A stretch of DNA of 64,000 nt from an uncultured Eggerthellaceae bacterium (lineage in GTDB: Bacteria; Actinomycetota; Coriobacteriia; Coriobacteriales; Eggerthellaceae): assembly GCA_947650915.1 (NCBI GenBank), contig CANSWY010000006.1, positions 1-64,000 on the forward strand, written 5' to 3'. Positions 51,792 to 61,050 of this stretch are shown here, one piece after another. Made by a program: the position numbers and the translations under genes. Each line of letters starts with the position of its first letter. Within the stretch, counting starts at the first letter, position 1. Below the pieces are notes generated by a model, which was given only the letters and a program-made list of their open reading frames with translations, did no database searches and was not told the origin of the DNA.

Positions 51792-52733
51792 TCACGTGCG
51801 GGGTTCTTCGGGGGCGGTGGTGCCGAAGAGCGCGCCCAGTATGTCGCAGAACAGCTCTGTGGCGATCCACGGATCAGCCCCGACAGGCGTTCCGGTGGAC
51901 ACCGTGTAGGTGGCCCGCTCCGAAAGCCGAATGCGCACCAGGTCTTTTGTGACCACGCTCATGGCATCCAGCATGTTGGTAGGGCAGAACACCGCGCCCA
52001 GACCGGCCGCGGCCAAGGCCAGGAGCGTCATCATGTTCTCAGATTCCACCAGCCCTTCCGTCTTGATCTTCGCCCGGGTGAGCTCCATGCGCGAGACCTG
52101 CCCCGAGATGTCGTCCACCGTCTCCAGCAAAAATGGGCACGCGCCCAGCACGCCAAGCCCCTCCGCCTCTGCCCGGCGCACCACTTCATCCACCGAAAGC
52201 CCGCAGACGCGCTCGAGCAGGGACGCGTCAGCTGCCAGCACCACCTCTTCGGCATACAGCGCGCGCGTGACGGCGCCCGGATGCGCCCCGTCGAAGATGG
52301 CGACCACCACGTCGGCTTCATTGCGTTCGGCCAAGCGGAGCAGCTCCTCGTTGGTGCCTTCGATCAGCTTCACGCTCACGCCCGGCAGGCTCCGGTGGAA
52401 CTCTTCCAGCACATGGGGCATCAGCACGCGCCCGCGCATGTTCGAGATGCCCACTTTCAAACGCCCGGAACCTCCAATGGTCACATCGCTCAGGCGGCGC
52501 ATCATCTGCCGGTTGGCAATGCTCTGTTCTTGGGCATAGGCCAGGAACACCTCTCCTGCACGCGTCAGCGCGAGGGGCGTGGTGCGCACGACCAGCTTGC
52601 AGCCCAGCTCTTTTTCCAGCGCGGCCAAGCGCGCGGAGAGCGTTTGCTGGGGGATCTGCAGCTCATCGGCGGCGCGCGTGATCGTGCCTTTGTCCACCAG
52701 CTCGATGAACCAGTCCCACATCTCCATGGCCAT
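51792..52733 (-). CDS. LysR-family transcriptional regulator
   Basis: The 313-residue protein has an N-terminal winged helix (FIELVDKGTITRAADELQIP, QQTLSARLAALEKELGCKLV) and a C-terminal ligand domain of LysR type. It is divergent from the TAXI-TRAP transporter genes and shares a 242-bp control region with them, so it is the likely regulator of substrate uptake. The ATG at 52733 has GAAGGGG upstream. The recognised ligand is unknown. Confidence 0.92.
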   Translation of the reverse strand: MAMEMWDWFIELVDKGTITRAADELQIPQQTLSARLAALEKELGCKLVVRTTPLALTRAGEVFLAYAQEQSIANRQMMRRLSDVTIGGSGRLKVGISNMRGRVLMPHVLEEFHRSLPGVSVKLIEGTNEELLRLAERNEADVVVAIFDGAHPGAVTRALYAEEVVLAADASLLERVCGLSVDEVVRRAEAEGLGVLGACPFLLETVDDISGQVSRMELTRAKIKTEGLVESENMMTLLALAAAGLGAVFCPTNMLDAMSVVTKDLVRIRLSERATYTVSTGTPVGADPWIATELFCDILGALFGTTAPEEPRT

Positions 52734-52796
52734 GTCATGCCCCTTCGTCGTCCGCGTGCCGCGACCCTGGCTTTGGCCGCAGGGTCGCGTCAAGCA

Positions 52797-52865
52797 ATCC
52801 TACAAAACATTTTTGTTAAATCACCGAAAACTCTGTAAATCATCGGAAAGCTTACGTAAAATGAG
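52797..52865. promoter_or_regulatory. AT-rich control region between LysR and TRAP genes
   Basis: An AT-rich island interrupts the GC-rich DNA. It has the dyad AACA-TTTT-TGTT (52806-52817) and further AT-rich half sites. LysR regulators bind such sites in divergent intergenic regions. -10/-35 elements are not certain. Confidence 0.5.
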
Positions 52866-52975
52866 CAACGTTCAGATCATGGTTCCGTTCCAAGGAGGGC
52901 TGTGTCCGTTCGCTGCGAATGCGGGCGGTCACGACAAGAGGTGCGGAACCCCCAAACAGGGAAGGGAGCATGCGC

Positions 52976-53977
52976 ATGAAGAAGAAGTTCAGCGCACTTT
53001 TGGCCGTTGCGTTCTCGGGCGTCCTGGCCATGGGATTGGCAGGGTGCTCAGGCGGCACCGCATCTGAAGGCGGGGACGCGCCCGCCGCATCCAACTCGAA
53101 CCTGCGCTTCGTCACCGGCGGCGAATCCGGCACCTATTACGCCTACGGCAACGTGCTGGGACAGTACGCCACCAACGGCGATTACGGCGTGGGCGTGACG
53201 GCGCTTTCCGGCAATGGCAGCCAGGCGAACGTGCAGGCCCTGCAGGACGGCGACGCCGACATCGCGTTCTGCCAGGCGGACGTTCTGGCCTACGCCCATG
53301 ACGGCACGAACCTCTTCGAGGGCGCCGGCTATGAAGATTTCTCCGTGGTGGCCGACCTGTATCAGGAACAGGTGCAGATCGTGACGTGCGACCCGAACAT
53401 CAAGACGGTGGCCGATCTGGCCGGCAAGACGGTATCGGTAGGCGCGGCCGGTTCGGGCGTGTACTTCAACGCCGTTGACGTGCTGGGCGCCTACGACTTG
53501 ACCATGGACGACATCAGCCCGGTGTACCAGTCCTTCGCTGATTCCGCTGACTCCCTGAAGGACGAGAAGATCGATGCGGCGTTCATCGTGGCGGGCGCAC
53601 CCACCACCGCTGTGACCGATCTTGCCACCACCAAGGCGGTGTACCTGGTGTCCATGGATGACGCCCATGTGGAGAAGCTCATGGCGGAGTCCCCCTACTA
53701 CTCCAAGTCCATCATCCCGGCTGACACCTACGGCACCGAAGGTCCGGTCACCACCGTTTCTGTGGGCGCGGTCATCATCGTGAACAACTCCGTGCCGGAG
53801 GAAGCCGTCTACGGGTTCACGAAATCCCTCTTCGACGGCGCACAGAACAATGCCGATGCGCACGCGAAGTACGGCGAGCTGGACATCACGGAGGCCAGTT
53901 CTGTCACCACGGTCCCCTATCACCCAGGCGCTGCGAAGTACTACGCGGAAGAGAACATCACCGTTCCCACTGAGTAG
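52976..53977 (+). CDS. TAXI-family TRAP transporter solute-binding lipoprotein
   Basis: The 333-residue receptor has a lipoprotein signal (AVAFSGVLAMGLAGCSGG; cleavage before Cys24-25). The mature domain matches the TAXI type: FVTGGESGTYYAYGNVLGQY and LAGKTVSVGAAGSGVYFNAVDVL (in parts). It captures a substrate, often glutamate-like or a dicarboxylate in this family, for the permease encoded next. The start follows AAGGGAG; an ATG six bases upstream is possible. A hairpin between this gene and the permease probably lowers expression of the permease. Confidence 0.92.
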   Translation: MKKKFSALLAVAFSGVLAMGLAGCSGGTASEGGDAPAASNSNLRFVTGGESGTYYAYGNVLGQYATNGDYGVGVTALSGNGSQANVQALQDGDADIAFCQADVLAYAHDGTNLFEGAGYEDFSVVADLYQEQVQIVTCDPNIKTVADLAGKTVSVGAAGSGVYFNAVDVLGAYDLTMDDISPVYQSFADSADSLKDEKIDAAFIVAGAPTTAVTDLATTKAVYLVSMDDAHVEKLMAESPYYSKSIIPADTYGTEGPVTTVSVGAVIIVNNSVPEEAVYGFTKSLFDGAQNNADAHAKYGELDITEASSVTTVPYHPGAAKYYAEENITVPTE

Positions 53978-54009
53978 TTCTTCCTTCACCCCGATAGCGG
54001 CATCTGACG

Positions 54010-54043
54010 ACTCGGAGACGGCGCCCACGCGCTGTCTCCGAGT
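54010..54043 (+). terminator. Intercistronic hairpin, attenuator-like
   Basis: ACTCGGAGAC and GTCTCCGAGT form a perfect ten-base-pair stem with a 14-nt loop after the receptor stop. The T run after it is weak (CTGGTTT), so it is likely partial and allows more receptor than permease. Confidence 0.7.
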
Positions 54044-54190
54044 CTGGTTTGCTGAGGCTCTCATGGCGCCCTTCGCGCAAGGAAGCCCGGTGAGATCCTC
54101 CGCAAGCCTTGGAACGGCCGTTGAAACGAAGGGCGTGCGCCGCACGCTCTGCAACACTGAACGACATGGCAGGAAAAGGAGGTGGGCGCC

Positions 54191-56344
54191 ATGGCGCTTC
54201 TCAAAAGGAAGCCGAAAGAGAGTGCGGCTGATGACATGGTCGCGCATGTGGATCCGAAGGTCGTAGGGACCGACGGCAAGATCGACGCCGAAGAGGTCAT
54301 GCGCAAATACGACCGCGAATCCAACACGCGCATCTGGGAGGGCGTGCCGAAGGTCGTGGTCACCGTCATCCTGCTGGCGTTCTCCGTCTACTGCCTGTGC
54401 ATGACGTTGCTCTCCACCGAACAGGCCGAAGCGCTCCTGGCGCGCTTCCTGGCGTTCATCATCGTGATCGGCTACATGCTGTATCCGGCGCGCAAGAAGA
54501 ACCACCGAGTGAACCACATCCCGTGGTACGACATCGTGATGATGCTGGCCGGCTTCGGCGCGTTCACGTACTTCGCGGTGAACTGCACGGACATCCTGCT
54601 CATGGGCGCGCGCATCGAAGTGCTGCACGTGGTGCTGGGCGTGGTGGGCATCGTGGTGCTGGTTGATCTGTGCCGCCGCTGCGTGGGGCTTCCCATCATC
54701 GTCGTATGCGGGGCGCTCGTGGTCTACGCGTTCTGGTGGCAGATGTCCTCATCAGGCAACTTCGACCTGTACAATGCCCTGCGCCGCGTCGTCCAGAAGC
54801 TCTTCTACACCACCTCAGGGGTCATCGGCACGCCCATCAACGTGTGCTACACCTACATCGTCCTGTTCGTCATCTTCGGTGCGTTCCTTGAGCGCACGGG
54901 CATCTCCAACTTCTTCATCTCTTTCGCGAACCGCATCGCTGGCTGGTCCAGCGGCGGCGCTGCGAAGGTGTCGGTCATCGCGTCCGCGCTCTGCGGCATG
55001 GTGTCGGGCTCTTCTGTGGGCAACACGGTCACCACCGGTTCGGTCACCATCCCCATGATGAAGAAGGTGGGCTACAAGCCTGAATTCGCCGGTGCCGTGG
55101 AGGCAGCGTCATCCTCCGGCGGCCAAATCATGCCTCCCATCATGGGCGCCGCTGCGTTCCTCATGGCCGAATACATGGGCATCCCATATCTGGAAGTGGC
55201 GGCGAAGGCCATCGTGCCCGCCCTGCTGTACTTCGCCGGCATCTTCATCGCCGTCCACTTGGAGGCGAAGAAGCTGGGCCTCAAGGGCGTTCCGAAAGAC
55301 GAGCTGCCCACCTGGAAGTCCCTCGCGCGGGATTGCTACCTGGTGCTGCCGCTGGTGCTGCTGGTGTGGCTCGTGTCCACGGGCACGCGCACCATGGCCG
55401 CTTCTGCCGCCATCTCCATCCTGGGCGCGTTCTTGGTGGGCTTCGTGAACTTCCTCCTGATCAATTGGCGCGAACGCGGGGAAGGCGCCACCTTCGCGGG
55501 CGTGTTCGCTGAGACGTGCAAGCTCGCCGCGCTGACGGCGGCCGACGCGTTCGCCGCAGGCGCGAAGAGCTCCATTCCGGTGGCGGTGGCCTGCGCCATG
55601 GCCGGCATGATCGCAGGATGCATCACGGTCACCGGCCTCGCTTCCACCATCATCAACGTGATCGTGCTCATGGCGGGCGATTTCGTCATGATCGGCCTGG
55701 TGTTCACCATGGTCTGCTGCCTGATCCTCGGCATGGGCGTGCCCACCACAGCGAACTACTGCATCATGGCGTCCACCTGCGCCCCCATCCTCATCCAGCT
55801 GGGGATCGATCCCATCTGCGCCCATTTCTTCGTGTTCTACTTCGGCATCGCAGCCGACATCACGCCGCCGGTTGCTCTGGCGGCCTACGCGGCCAGCGCC
55901 ATTGCGAAATCCCGCCCCATGGCCACCGCGGTCAACGCCACGAAACTGGGCATCGCGAAGTTCATCGTGCCCTACATCTTCTGCTTCAGCCCCGTTCTGC
56001 TCATGGTGGGCGATGACGTCACGTTCGCGGCCGTGGCCCTGAACACGGCAACGGCACTGGTAGGCGTGTTCGGCGTGCAGTGCGCGCTCACGAACACCCT
56101 GTTCCAACACCACTTGAATCCGGTGTTCCGACTGATCCTGGCAGCAGGGGGCCTTTGCATGATGGTTCCTGGCACGGCATCTGATGTGGTGGGGCTTTGC
56201 GTGATCGCGGGCATGTGCGCAGCACAGCTCTTCATCGCGCGCCGCCATAAGATAGAGACGGTCATCGAGGACATCGAAGAAGGACTGGAAGGCGAAGTGG
56301 AGAAGGCCGAACGTGCATTGGACGGGCCGGAGCGCGCTTCGTGA
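54191..56344 (+). CDS. TRAP transporter fused permease (DctQM-type)
   Basis: The 717-residue membrane protein fuses the small and large TRAP membrane subunits. The first 200 residues hold four helices; the larger part has about twelve, with the signatures TTGSVTIPMMKKVGYKPEFAGAVEAASSSGGQIMPPIMGAAAFLM (in parts, about 275-320) and GMGVPTTANYCIMA. It pairs with the TAXI receptor encoded just upstream. The ATG at 54191 has AAAGGAGG before it. The C-terminal tail is acidic. Uptake is driven by ion gradients. Confidence 0.93.
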   Translation: MALLKRKPKESAADDMVAHVDPKVVGTDGKIDAEEVMRKYDRESNTRIWEGVPKVVVTVILLAFSVYCLCMTLLSTEQAEALLARFLAFIIVIGYMLYPARKKNHRVNHIPWYDIVMMLAGFGAFTYFAVNCTDILLMGARIEVLHVVLGVVGIVVLVDLCRRCVGLPIIVVCGALVVYAFWWQMSSSGNFDLYNALRRVVQKLFYTTSGVIGTPINVCYTYIVLFVIFGAFLERTGISNFFISFANRIAGWSSGGAAKVSVIASALCGMVSGSSVGNTVTTGSVTIPMMKKVGYKPEFAGAVEAASSSGGQIMPPIMGAAAFLMAEYMGIPYLEVAAKAIVPALLYFAGIFIAVHLEAKKLGLKGVPKDELPTWKSLARDCYLVLPLVLLVWLVSTGTRTMAASAAISILGAFLVGFVNFLLINWRERGEGATFAGVFAETCKLAALTAADAFAAGAKSSIPVAVACAMAGMIAGCITVTGLASTIINVIVLMAGDFVMIGLVFTMVCCLILGMGVPTTANYCIMASTCAPILIQLGIDPICAHFFVFYFGIAADITPPVALAAYAASAIAKSRPMATAVNATKLGIAKFIVPYIFCFSPVLLMVGDDVTFAAVALNTATALVGVFGVQCALTNTLFQHHLNPVFRLILAAGGLCMMVPGTASDVVGLCVIAGMCAAQLFIARRHKIETVIEDIEEGLEGEVEKAERALDGPERAS

Positions 56345-56398
56345 GGATTTGCCCTCACCTGTTCTGACTGGACCGCACTTCAAGGAAAGGATCGCCCC

Positions 56399-57235
56399 AT
56401 GGGACAAGCAGAGACCGTTTGGATCACCGGAAGCACAGGGTTCGTGGGCAAAGCGGTGTCCGACGCGCTGGAAGATGCCGGTTTCCAGGTGGTGCGCACC
56501 GATGCAGAGCTTTCCGTGTGCGAACCCGAACGCTTGGAAGCGTTCGCCGAAGAGGTGCTCCCTCAGGCCATCGTGAACTGCGCGGGCATCCGCCGCGATG
56601 CCGCGGGCCTCTCCAACCGCGTGAAAGCTTACGAAGTGAACGCGCTGGGAGCGCGCAACCTCGCTCTGGCAGCGAATGCGGTGGGCGCGCAGATGGTCCA
56701 GGTGTCTTCAGACGATGTGTATTCCTCCAAGCTGGAGGAGCCAGTGAACGAATTCGACAATCCGCACCCTGATTCGCCCTACGGGAAATCGAAGCGCGCC
56801 GGCGAGATGATGGTGCGCCAGACCACGTCCGATCACATCATCATCCGCTCATCATGGCTCTACCATGCCAGTGGCGGCCAGCTGAAGGACATCCTCGATG
56901 CAGCTGCGGCCGGGCGGAAATACGAGGCACGTCTGGACCAATTCGCAGCTCCCACCAGCATGGACACCTACGTCAAGTTCCTCATCGCCGCGCTCCGCAA
57001 GAAGGCGCACGGGACGTTCCACGTGGCCACGAAAGGACGCGCCAGCCGCTACGATTTCGCAGCTCGCGCGCTGGAACTTGCCGGATATGATCCATCACAG
57101 GTGCTGGTGCCGAAGACCGATCCGAAAACGGCCGAGAACGTGGTGCTGGAAAGCCTGATGCTGGAGATGTTCGGCGTGGACCTCCCCACCTGGGAAGAAG
57201 ACCTGGAAGCCTACATGGCCTCCACCACCGCATGA
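56399..57235 (+). CDS. RmlD-type NAD(P)-dependent sugar reductase-like protein
   Basis: The 278-residue protein has an extended SDR fold: nucleotide loop GSTGFVG (about 11-17), VNCAGIRRDAAG, QVSSDDVYSS and the YGKSK active site (about 120). It resembles dTDP-4-dehydrorhamnose reductase (RmlD), but no other rhamnose gene is present, so the true substrate is open. It is 54 bp after the TRAP permease and probably cotranscribed with it. REPIN R19 follows. Confidence 0.85.
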   Translation: MGQAETVWITGSTGFVGKAVSDALEDAGFQVVRTDAELSVCEPERLEAFAEEVLPQAIVNCAGIRRDAAGLSNRVKAYEVNALGARNLALAANAVGAQMVQVSSDDVYSSKLEEPVNEFDNPHPDSPYGKSKRAGEMMVRQTTSDHIIIRSSWLYHASGGQLKDILDAAAAGRKYEARLDQFAAPTSMDTYVKFLIAALRKKAHGTFHVATKGRASRYDFAARALELAGYDPSQVLVPKTDPKTAENVVLESLMLEMFGVDLPTWEEDLEAYMASTTA

Positions 57236-57240
57236 CGCCT

Positions 57241-57424
57241 GATGTGCAAAAGGGACGTTCCAAATTGCACCCGTGAGGTTGCCAGATGTGCGAAAGGGAC
57301 GTTCCAAATTGCACATAGGAATAGAACATGCGCGCAGAAAGAGCGATCCTATGTGCAATTTGGGACGTCCCTTTCGCACATCGCACACGATCGCCCATGC
57401 GATTTGGGACATCCCTTTTGCACG
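57241..57424. repeat. REPIN-type element R19, extra arms on both sides
   Basis: A single left arm (57242-57270) with the linker CCCGTGAGGTTGCC, the full palindrome (57285-57381, GCGAAAGGG/CCCTTTCGC) and a diverged right arm (57398-57424). The left linker is the reverse complement of the right-arm spacer found elsewhere (GGCAACCTCACGGG), so the extended element is symmetrical. Confidence 0.95.
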
Positions 57425-57575
57425 TCCAGAAAACGGGGCGGTGACCTTTGCGGAGCGCTTCGGTGGCAGCGCGGCAAGCCGCCCAGTACGCTCCCTGTGC
57501 TTCCTACAATGGCTGAGTCGAAAGGTCCGGTTCGCATCCGGACAAGAGGGAGTCGATCGAACGAGGGTGATCATC

Positions 57576-58232
57576 ATGCCAAGGAAGGTGCTGGTGCTCG
57601 GTGCCACGGGCAGGATCGCAGGACACGCCATCAACGCGCTGCTGGATGAAACGGACGATGAGCTGCTGCTGTTCGCACGCCATCCGGAACGGATCAAGAT
57701 CGTTGACGCGAACAGGGAAACGACCATCAAAGGAGACACGCTGGATCGCGAAAGCCTTGATGGGGCGGTGGCCCAGGCTGATGCCGTGTACGCCAATCTG
57801 GCCGGCACTGACATCGAACAGCAGGCGCGCAACATCGTGGAGGCCATGGATGCCCACGGCGTGAAGCAGCTCGTGTGGATCTCATCCATCGGCATCTACG
57901 ACGAGGTCCCAGGCGCGTTCGGGAAATGGAACAACGAACAGCTGGGCGGCGGCAAGCGCGACAGCTACCTGGGCACCTACCGCGCGGCAGCGGACATCAT
58001 CGAAGGTTCGGATCTGGATTACACGGTCATCCGACCAGCGTGGCTGACCGACAAGGACGAAGTGGACTACGAGACCACGCAGAAAGGCGAACCGTTCAAG
58101 GGCACGGAGGTCTCGCGCAAGTCCATCGGCAGCTTCGTTGCGAAGGCGCTTCAAGATCCAGCTGCGTTCGCGCGCATGGATTTCGGCGTGGACAAGCCTG
58201 GAACAGATGGCGACAAACCGGCGTGGTGCTGA
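57576..58232 (+). CDS. NAD(P)H-binding SDR-family protein
   Basis: The 218-residue atypical short-chain dehydrogenase starts with GATGRIAGHAINALLD and has LVWISSIGIYDEVP and a TVIRPAWLT motif. It resembles NAD(P)-binding proteins of the YwnB/NmrA-like group, used as reductases or as redox sensors. It lacks the usual catalytic Tyr/Lys pair in a clear position. It is followed by a hydroxyacyl-CoA dehydrogenase-like gene and separated from the RmlD-like gene by R19. Confidence 0.85.
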   Translation: MPRKVLVLGATGRIAGHAINALLDETDDELLLFARHPERIKIVDANRETTIKGDTLDRESLDGAVAQADAVYANLAGTDIEQQARNIVEAMDAHGVKQLVWISSIGIYDEVPGAFGKWNNEQLGGGKRDSYLGTYRAAADIIEGSDLDYTVIRPAWLTDKDEVDYETTQKGEPFKGTEVSRKSIGSFVAKALQDPAAFARMDFGVDKPGTDGDKPAWC

Positions 58233-58307
58233 AGCCGGTCCATCATCGAACCAGTGGGCAGACAGGGCGGCGCGGATCCCGCGGCCAGCGAAAAGAAAGA
58301 GCAGCAG

Positions 58308-59246
58308 ATGGAGATCAAGAATGTGACCGTAGCGGGCGGCGGCGTCCTCGGCAGCCAGATCGCGCTGCAGAGCGCCTACAAAGGGTTCACCGTGACCATG
58401 TGGCTTCGCAGCGAAGGCTCCATCGAACGCGCGCAGCCGAAGCTGGACCGCTTGGTGGGCATCTACACCCAGACGCTGGAGGCCATGAAAACGGATCCGC
58501 ACGCATACTGTCGCGGCCTGGCGGATTCGCCGGATGTTCCGCCCGAGGAGCTGGATGGGCTCATCGCGAAGGCCGCTGCGGCGCGCGGCGCCATCAAGCT
58601 CACGACGGACGTCCCTGAGGCGTTCGGCGACGCGGACCTGGTGATCGAAGCCATCGCTGAGGTGATGGACGAAAAGGACGCGTTCTACCGGTCCATCGCA
58701 TCGGCGCTGCCCGAGCGGACGATCCTCTGCACGAATTCGTCCACGCTGCTACCCAGCGCCATGATGGGCTTCACCAGGCGTCCGGACCGGTTCCTAGCGC
58801 TGCATTTCGCGAACAACATCTGGAAGAACAATACGGCGGAGGTCATGGGCACCAGCGAGACGTCGGCCGAGTCATACCGTAGCGTCGTGCAGTTCGCGCA
58901 GGCCATCGGGATGATCCCGTTGGAACTGAAGCAGGAACAGGCAGGCTATCTGCTGAACAGCATGCTGGTGCCGTTCTTGAACGCTGCGGAGACGCTGCTG
59001 GCGAACGACGTGGCTGACGTGGAGACGATAGACAAGGCGTGGATGCTGGGCACGGGCGCGCCGCTGGGGCCGTTCCGCATCCTGGACATCGTGGGACTCA
59101 ACACCGCCTACAACATCGTGGCGGCAAGCCCGCAGGCACAGGACCCGGACAGCACGCCGGGACGCATCGCCGCCCTGCTGAAGAAGCTGATCGACGAAGG
59201 CCGCACCGGCGTGAACGCGAAAGCAGGCTTCTACACCTACGACTGA
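58308..59246 (+). CDS. 3-hydroxyacyl-CoA dehydrogenase family protein
   Basis: The 312-residue protein has an N-terminal NAD-binding fold (VAGGGVLGSQIALQSA) and the family's signature TILCTNSSTLLPSAMMGF and RPDRFLALHFANNIWKN, with a helical C-terminal half (AGYLLNSMLVPFLNAA). It oxidises 3-hydroxyacyl-CoA or a related 3-hydroxy acid. The histidine in LHFAN is the catalytic one in the family. The neighbouring SDR may be cotranscribed. Whether it acts in fatty-acid oxidation or butyrate-type reduction is not shown. Confidence 0.9.
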   Translation: MEIKNVTVAGGGVLGSQIALQSAYKGFTVTMWLRSEGSIERAQPKLDRLVGIYTQTLEAMKTDPHAYCRGLADSPDVPPEELDGLIAKAAAARGAIKLTTDVPEAFGDADLVIEAIAEVMDEKDAFYRSIASALPERTILCTNSSTLLPSAMMGFTRRPDRFLALHFANNIWKNNTAEVMGTSETSAESYRSVVQFAQAIGMIPLELKQEQAGYLLNSMLVPFLNAAETLLANDVADVETIDKAWMLGTGAPLGPFRILDIVGLNTAYNIVAASPQAQDPDSTPGRIAALLKKLIDEGRTGVNAKAGFYTYD

Positions 59247-59251
59247 CACCA

Positions 59252-59393
59252 ATGTGCAAAAGGGACGTTCCAAATTGCACATAGAAAAGGTCTATCTTTG
59301 CAGGCTTTCTATTTCTATGTGCAATTTGGGACGTCCCTTTTGCACATTAGGCAACCTCGCGGGTGCGATTCGCGACGTCCCTTTTGCACATCC
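59252..59393. repeat. REPIN-type element R20 with an extra right arm
   Basis: The full palindrome (59253-59348) has matched outer ends AATG/CATT in place of GATG/CATC. The loop GGTCTATCTTTGCAGGCTTT is the reverse complement of that of R21. An extra right arm (59364-59392) has decayed bases. Confidence 0.94.
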
Positions 59394-59413
59394 TGATGCC
59401 TGCCCTCGTGGGT

Positions 59414-60226
59414 TCAAGCAAGGCCCGTGACGAATCGTGCCACCAGTTCGTTCACTTCATCCGGCGCATCGCAGTTGGAGTTATGGCCTGCGCCCTTGAT
59501 CCAGCAGACGGGGTTGCCAGTGCGCCGCGCCCACGTGCGGTTGTAGCGTTTTGCCGACCCTGCGTGGTCCTTCTCTCCGCAGATCAGCATGAACGGACAG
59601 TCAATGCGGTACGGCCGATCCGCGGTGACAGCATCAGCCAGCACCTGGTACCCATGGGCGGCAAGTTCGCAATACTCCCGCTTGCGAAAGCCGAGCATCA
59701 TCTCACGCATGAGCGCACGTCCGCGTTCGGACGAAGCGGTGCCGTTCGCACCCAATGCCACCAGCGTCTTCCACGGAAAAGAGAGATACATGAGCTTGGT
59801 GTGGCGAAGCGCAGCGAGCTCCCACCAGGTGTAGTAACTGCGCTGCAAGGGACAGGAGTCGATGGACACGAACGCGGCCGCTTCACCAGGGAAGAGCTCC
59901 ATGAACGCCTGGGCCGTGTAACCGCCCATGGACTGGCCCACCAGGATGGGACGCACGGCGCCCTCCCGCTCAAGGATGTCGTGCAGCCAGCGCGCCAGGT
60001 CATCCATCGCCCACGCAAGCTTGAAGGGGCGCGACTCGCCATGGGAAGGCGCATCCCAGACGAGCACGTTCGCACTGCCTTCGAAATGCTCCACCTGCCT
60101 CTCGAACAAACGATGGTCCGCCGTGAGACCGGGCAGAAAAACGAGCCAAGGCCTCCCCTGCCCCGCAACCCGCGACACCCAGTAAACGATGTTCCCGTCA
60201 GGCGTGGTCAGCTCTCTTCTATCCAC
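59414..60226 (-). CDS. Alpha/beta hydrolase
   Basis: The 270-residue enzyme shows the fold's elements: [12 protein letters not shown] (oxyanion region), the nucleophile elbow VGQSMGGY (Ser99), GEKDHAG (acid) and GAGHNSNCD (His). It resembles esterases or haloperoxidase-like hydrolases; the substrate is unknown. The start overlaps the GNAT gene by 19 bp, so the three genes tautomerase/GNAT/hydrolase are translated as one unit. Confidence 0.9.
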   Translation of the reverse strand: MDRRELTTPDGNIVYWVSRVAGQGRPWLVFLPGLTADHRLFERQVEHFEGSANVLVWDAPSHGESRPFKLAWAMDDLARWLHDILEREGAVRPILVGQSMGGYTAQAFMELFPGEAAAFVSIDSCPLQRSYYTWWELAALRHTKLMYLSFPWKTLVALGANGTASSERGRALMREMMLGFRKREYCELAAHGYQVLADAVTADRPYRIDCPFMLICGEKDHAGSAKRYNRTWARRTGNPVCWIKGAGHNSNCDAPDEVNELVARFVTGLA

Positions 60227-60753
60227 GAATCCCTCCCCAGATAGCTGACGCGCATGTTGCGGGTCCCGCCCAACAGTTCACAGGGAAAGTCGCTCTCCGT
60301 TCGCACGTAGGCGAACCCGAGCTTCTCCTGAACGCGCTGAGAGTTCATGTTCCCCTCGAAATTGCCGCACCAAATGCCGCTCAGACCCAGATCTTCGAAG
60401 CCATGCCGAATGAGCTCGCGTGAGGCTTCCGGTATGAGACCCTTCCCCCAATAGGGAACGCCGATCCAGTAGCCCAGTTCCCTCTCGTCGTCTTCCATGG
60501 GAACGCTTCCGCTCTCTCCCTGGTGCAAACCCACGCTCCCAACGGGCTCACCCGTCTCCTTGAGCACGACCGCGTAGGTCTCTGGCGCAGACAGCACATC
60601 GCAGATGATCTCGCGGCTGTTCTCAACGCTCGTATGCGGAGGCCAGGCGGCGATGGGGCCAACGGCAGGATCTTTAGCATAGCGATAAAGCGCCTCCGCG
60701 TCAGACTCCTCCCAAGGACGCAGGATGAGCCGCTCTGTTTCCAAGACCGTCAT
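60208..60753 (-). CDS. GNAT acetyltransferase, RimJ/RimL type
   Basis: The 181-residue protein begins with the RimJ/RimL signature [20 protein letters not shown] and has the acetyl-CoA motif [20 protein letters not shown] and a C-terminal [16 protein letters not shown]. Relatives acetylate ribosomal proteins, small molecules or antibiotics. The start overlaps the stop of the tautomerase gene (ATGA). The middle position in an overlapping three-gene operon suggests a shared pathway. Confidence 0.92.
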   Translation of the reverse strand: MTVLETERLILRPWEESDAEALYRYAKDPAVGPIAAWPPHTSVENSREIICDVLSAPETYAVVLKETGEPVGSVGLHQGESGSVPMEDDERELGYWIGVPYWGKGLIPEASRELIRHGFEDLGLSGIWCGNFEGNMNSQRVQEKLGFAYVRTESDFPCELLGGTRNMRVSYLGRDSWIEES

Positions 60754-60962
60754 TTTGCATGCTTCTCCCTGTGCGTCTGCTTGATCACATCGATGCACGT
60801 GCCAACAATGCCGTAGCTCACATCGTCGATCTCGTGGATCGTGACGCTATAGAACTCGGGCGGAATGCCCATGACTTCGGAGGAGACCTCCGTCAGGCGC
60901 TCGATCAAGGTGCGCTTCTGTTCGTCAGCAAGCTTTCCCGACTCGATCGTGATGTGCGGCAT
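60750..60962 (-). CDS. 4-oxalocrotonate tautomerase family protein
   Basis: The 70-residue protein has the amino-terminal catalytic proline that follows Met1 (MPHITIESG) and the family motif [27 protein letters not shown] (in parts). Members isomerise dienols or enols in aromatic catabolism. It is the first gene of the tautomerase/GNAT/hydrolase operon. The start at 60962 is preferred to a longer form that has no ribosome site. Confidence 0.9.
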   Translation of the reverse strand: MPHITIESGKLADEQKRTLIERLTEVSSEVMGIPPEFYSVTIHEIDDVSYGIVGTCIDVIKQTHREKHAK

Positions 60963-61050
60963 GATTCGCTCCTCAGCTGTCTTCGACGAGGTGCCTTGAC
61001 GTCTCTCCATGGGCGCAAGCGTGCCTCAAATTCTACCAGCGCCCCCAACG

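Noticed and set aside
55109-56407. Minus-strand frame of about 430 codons opposite the TRAP permease
   Set aside because: Antisense of a well-supported membrane protein; composition extremely His/Asp/Gly-rich.
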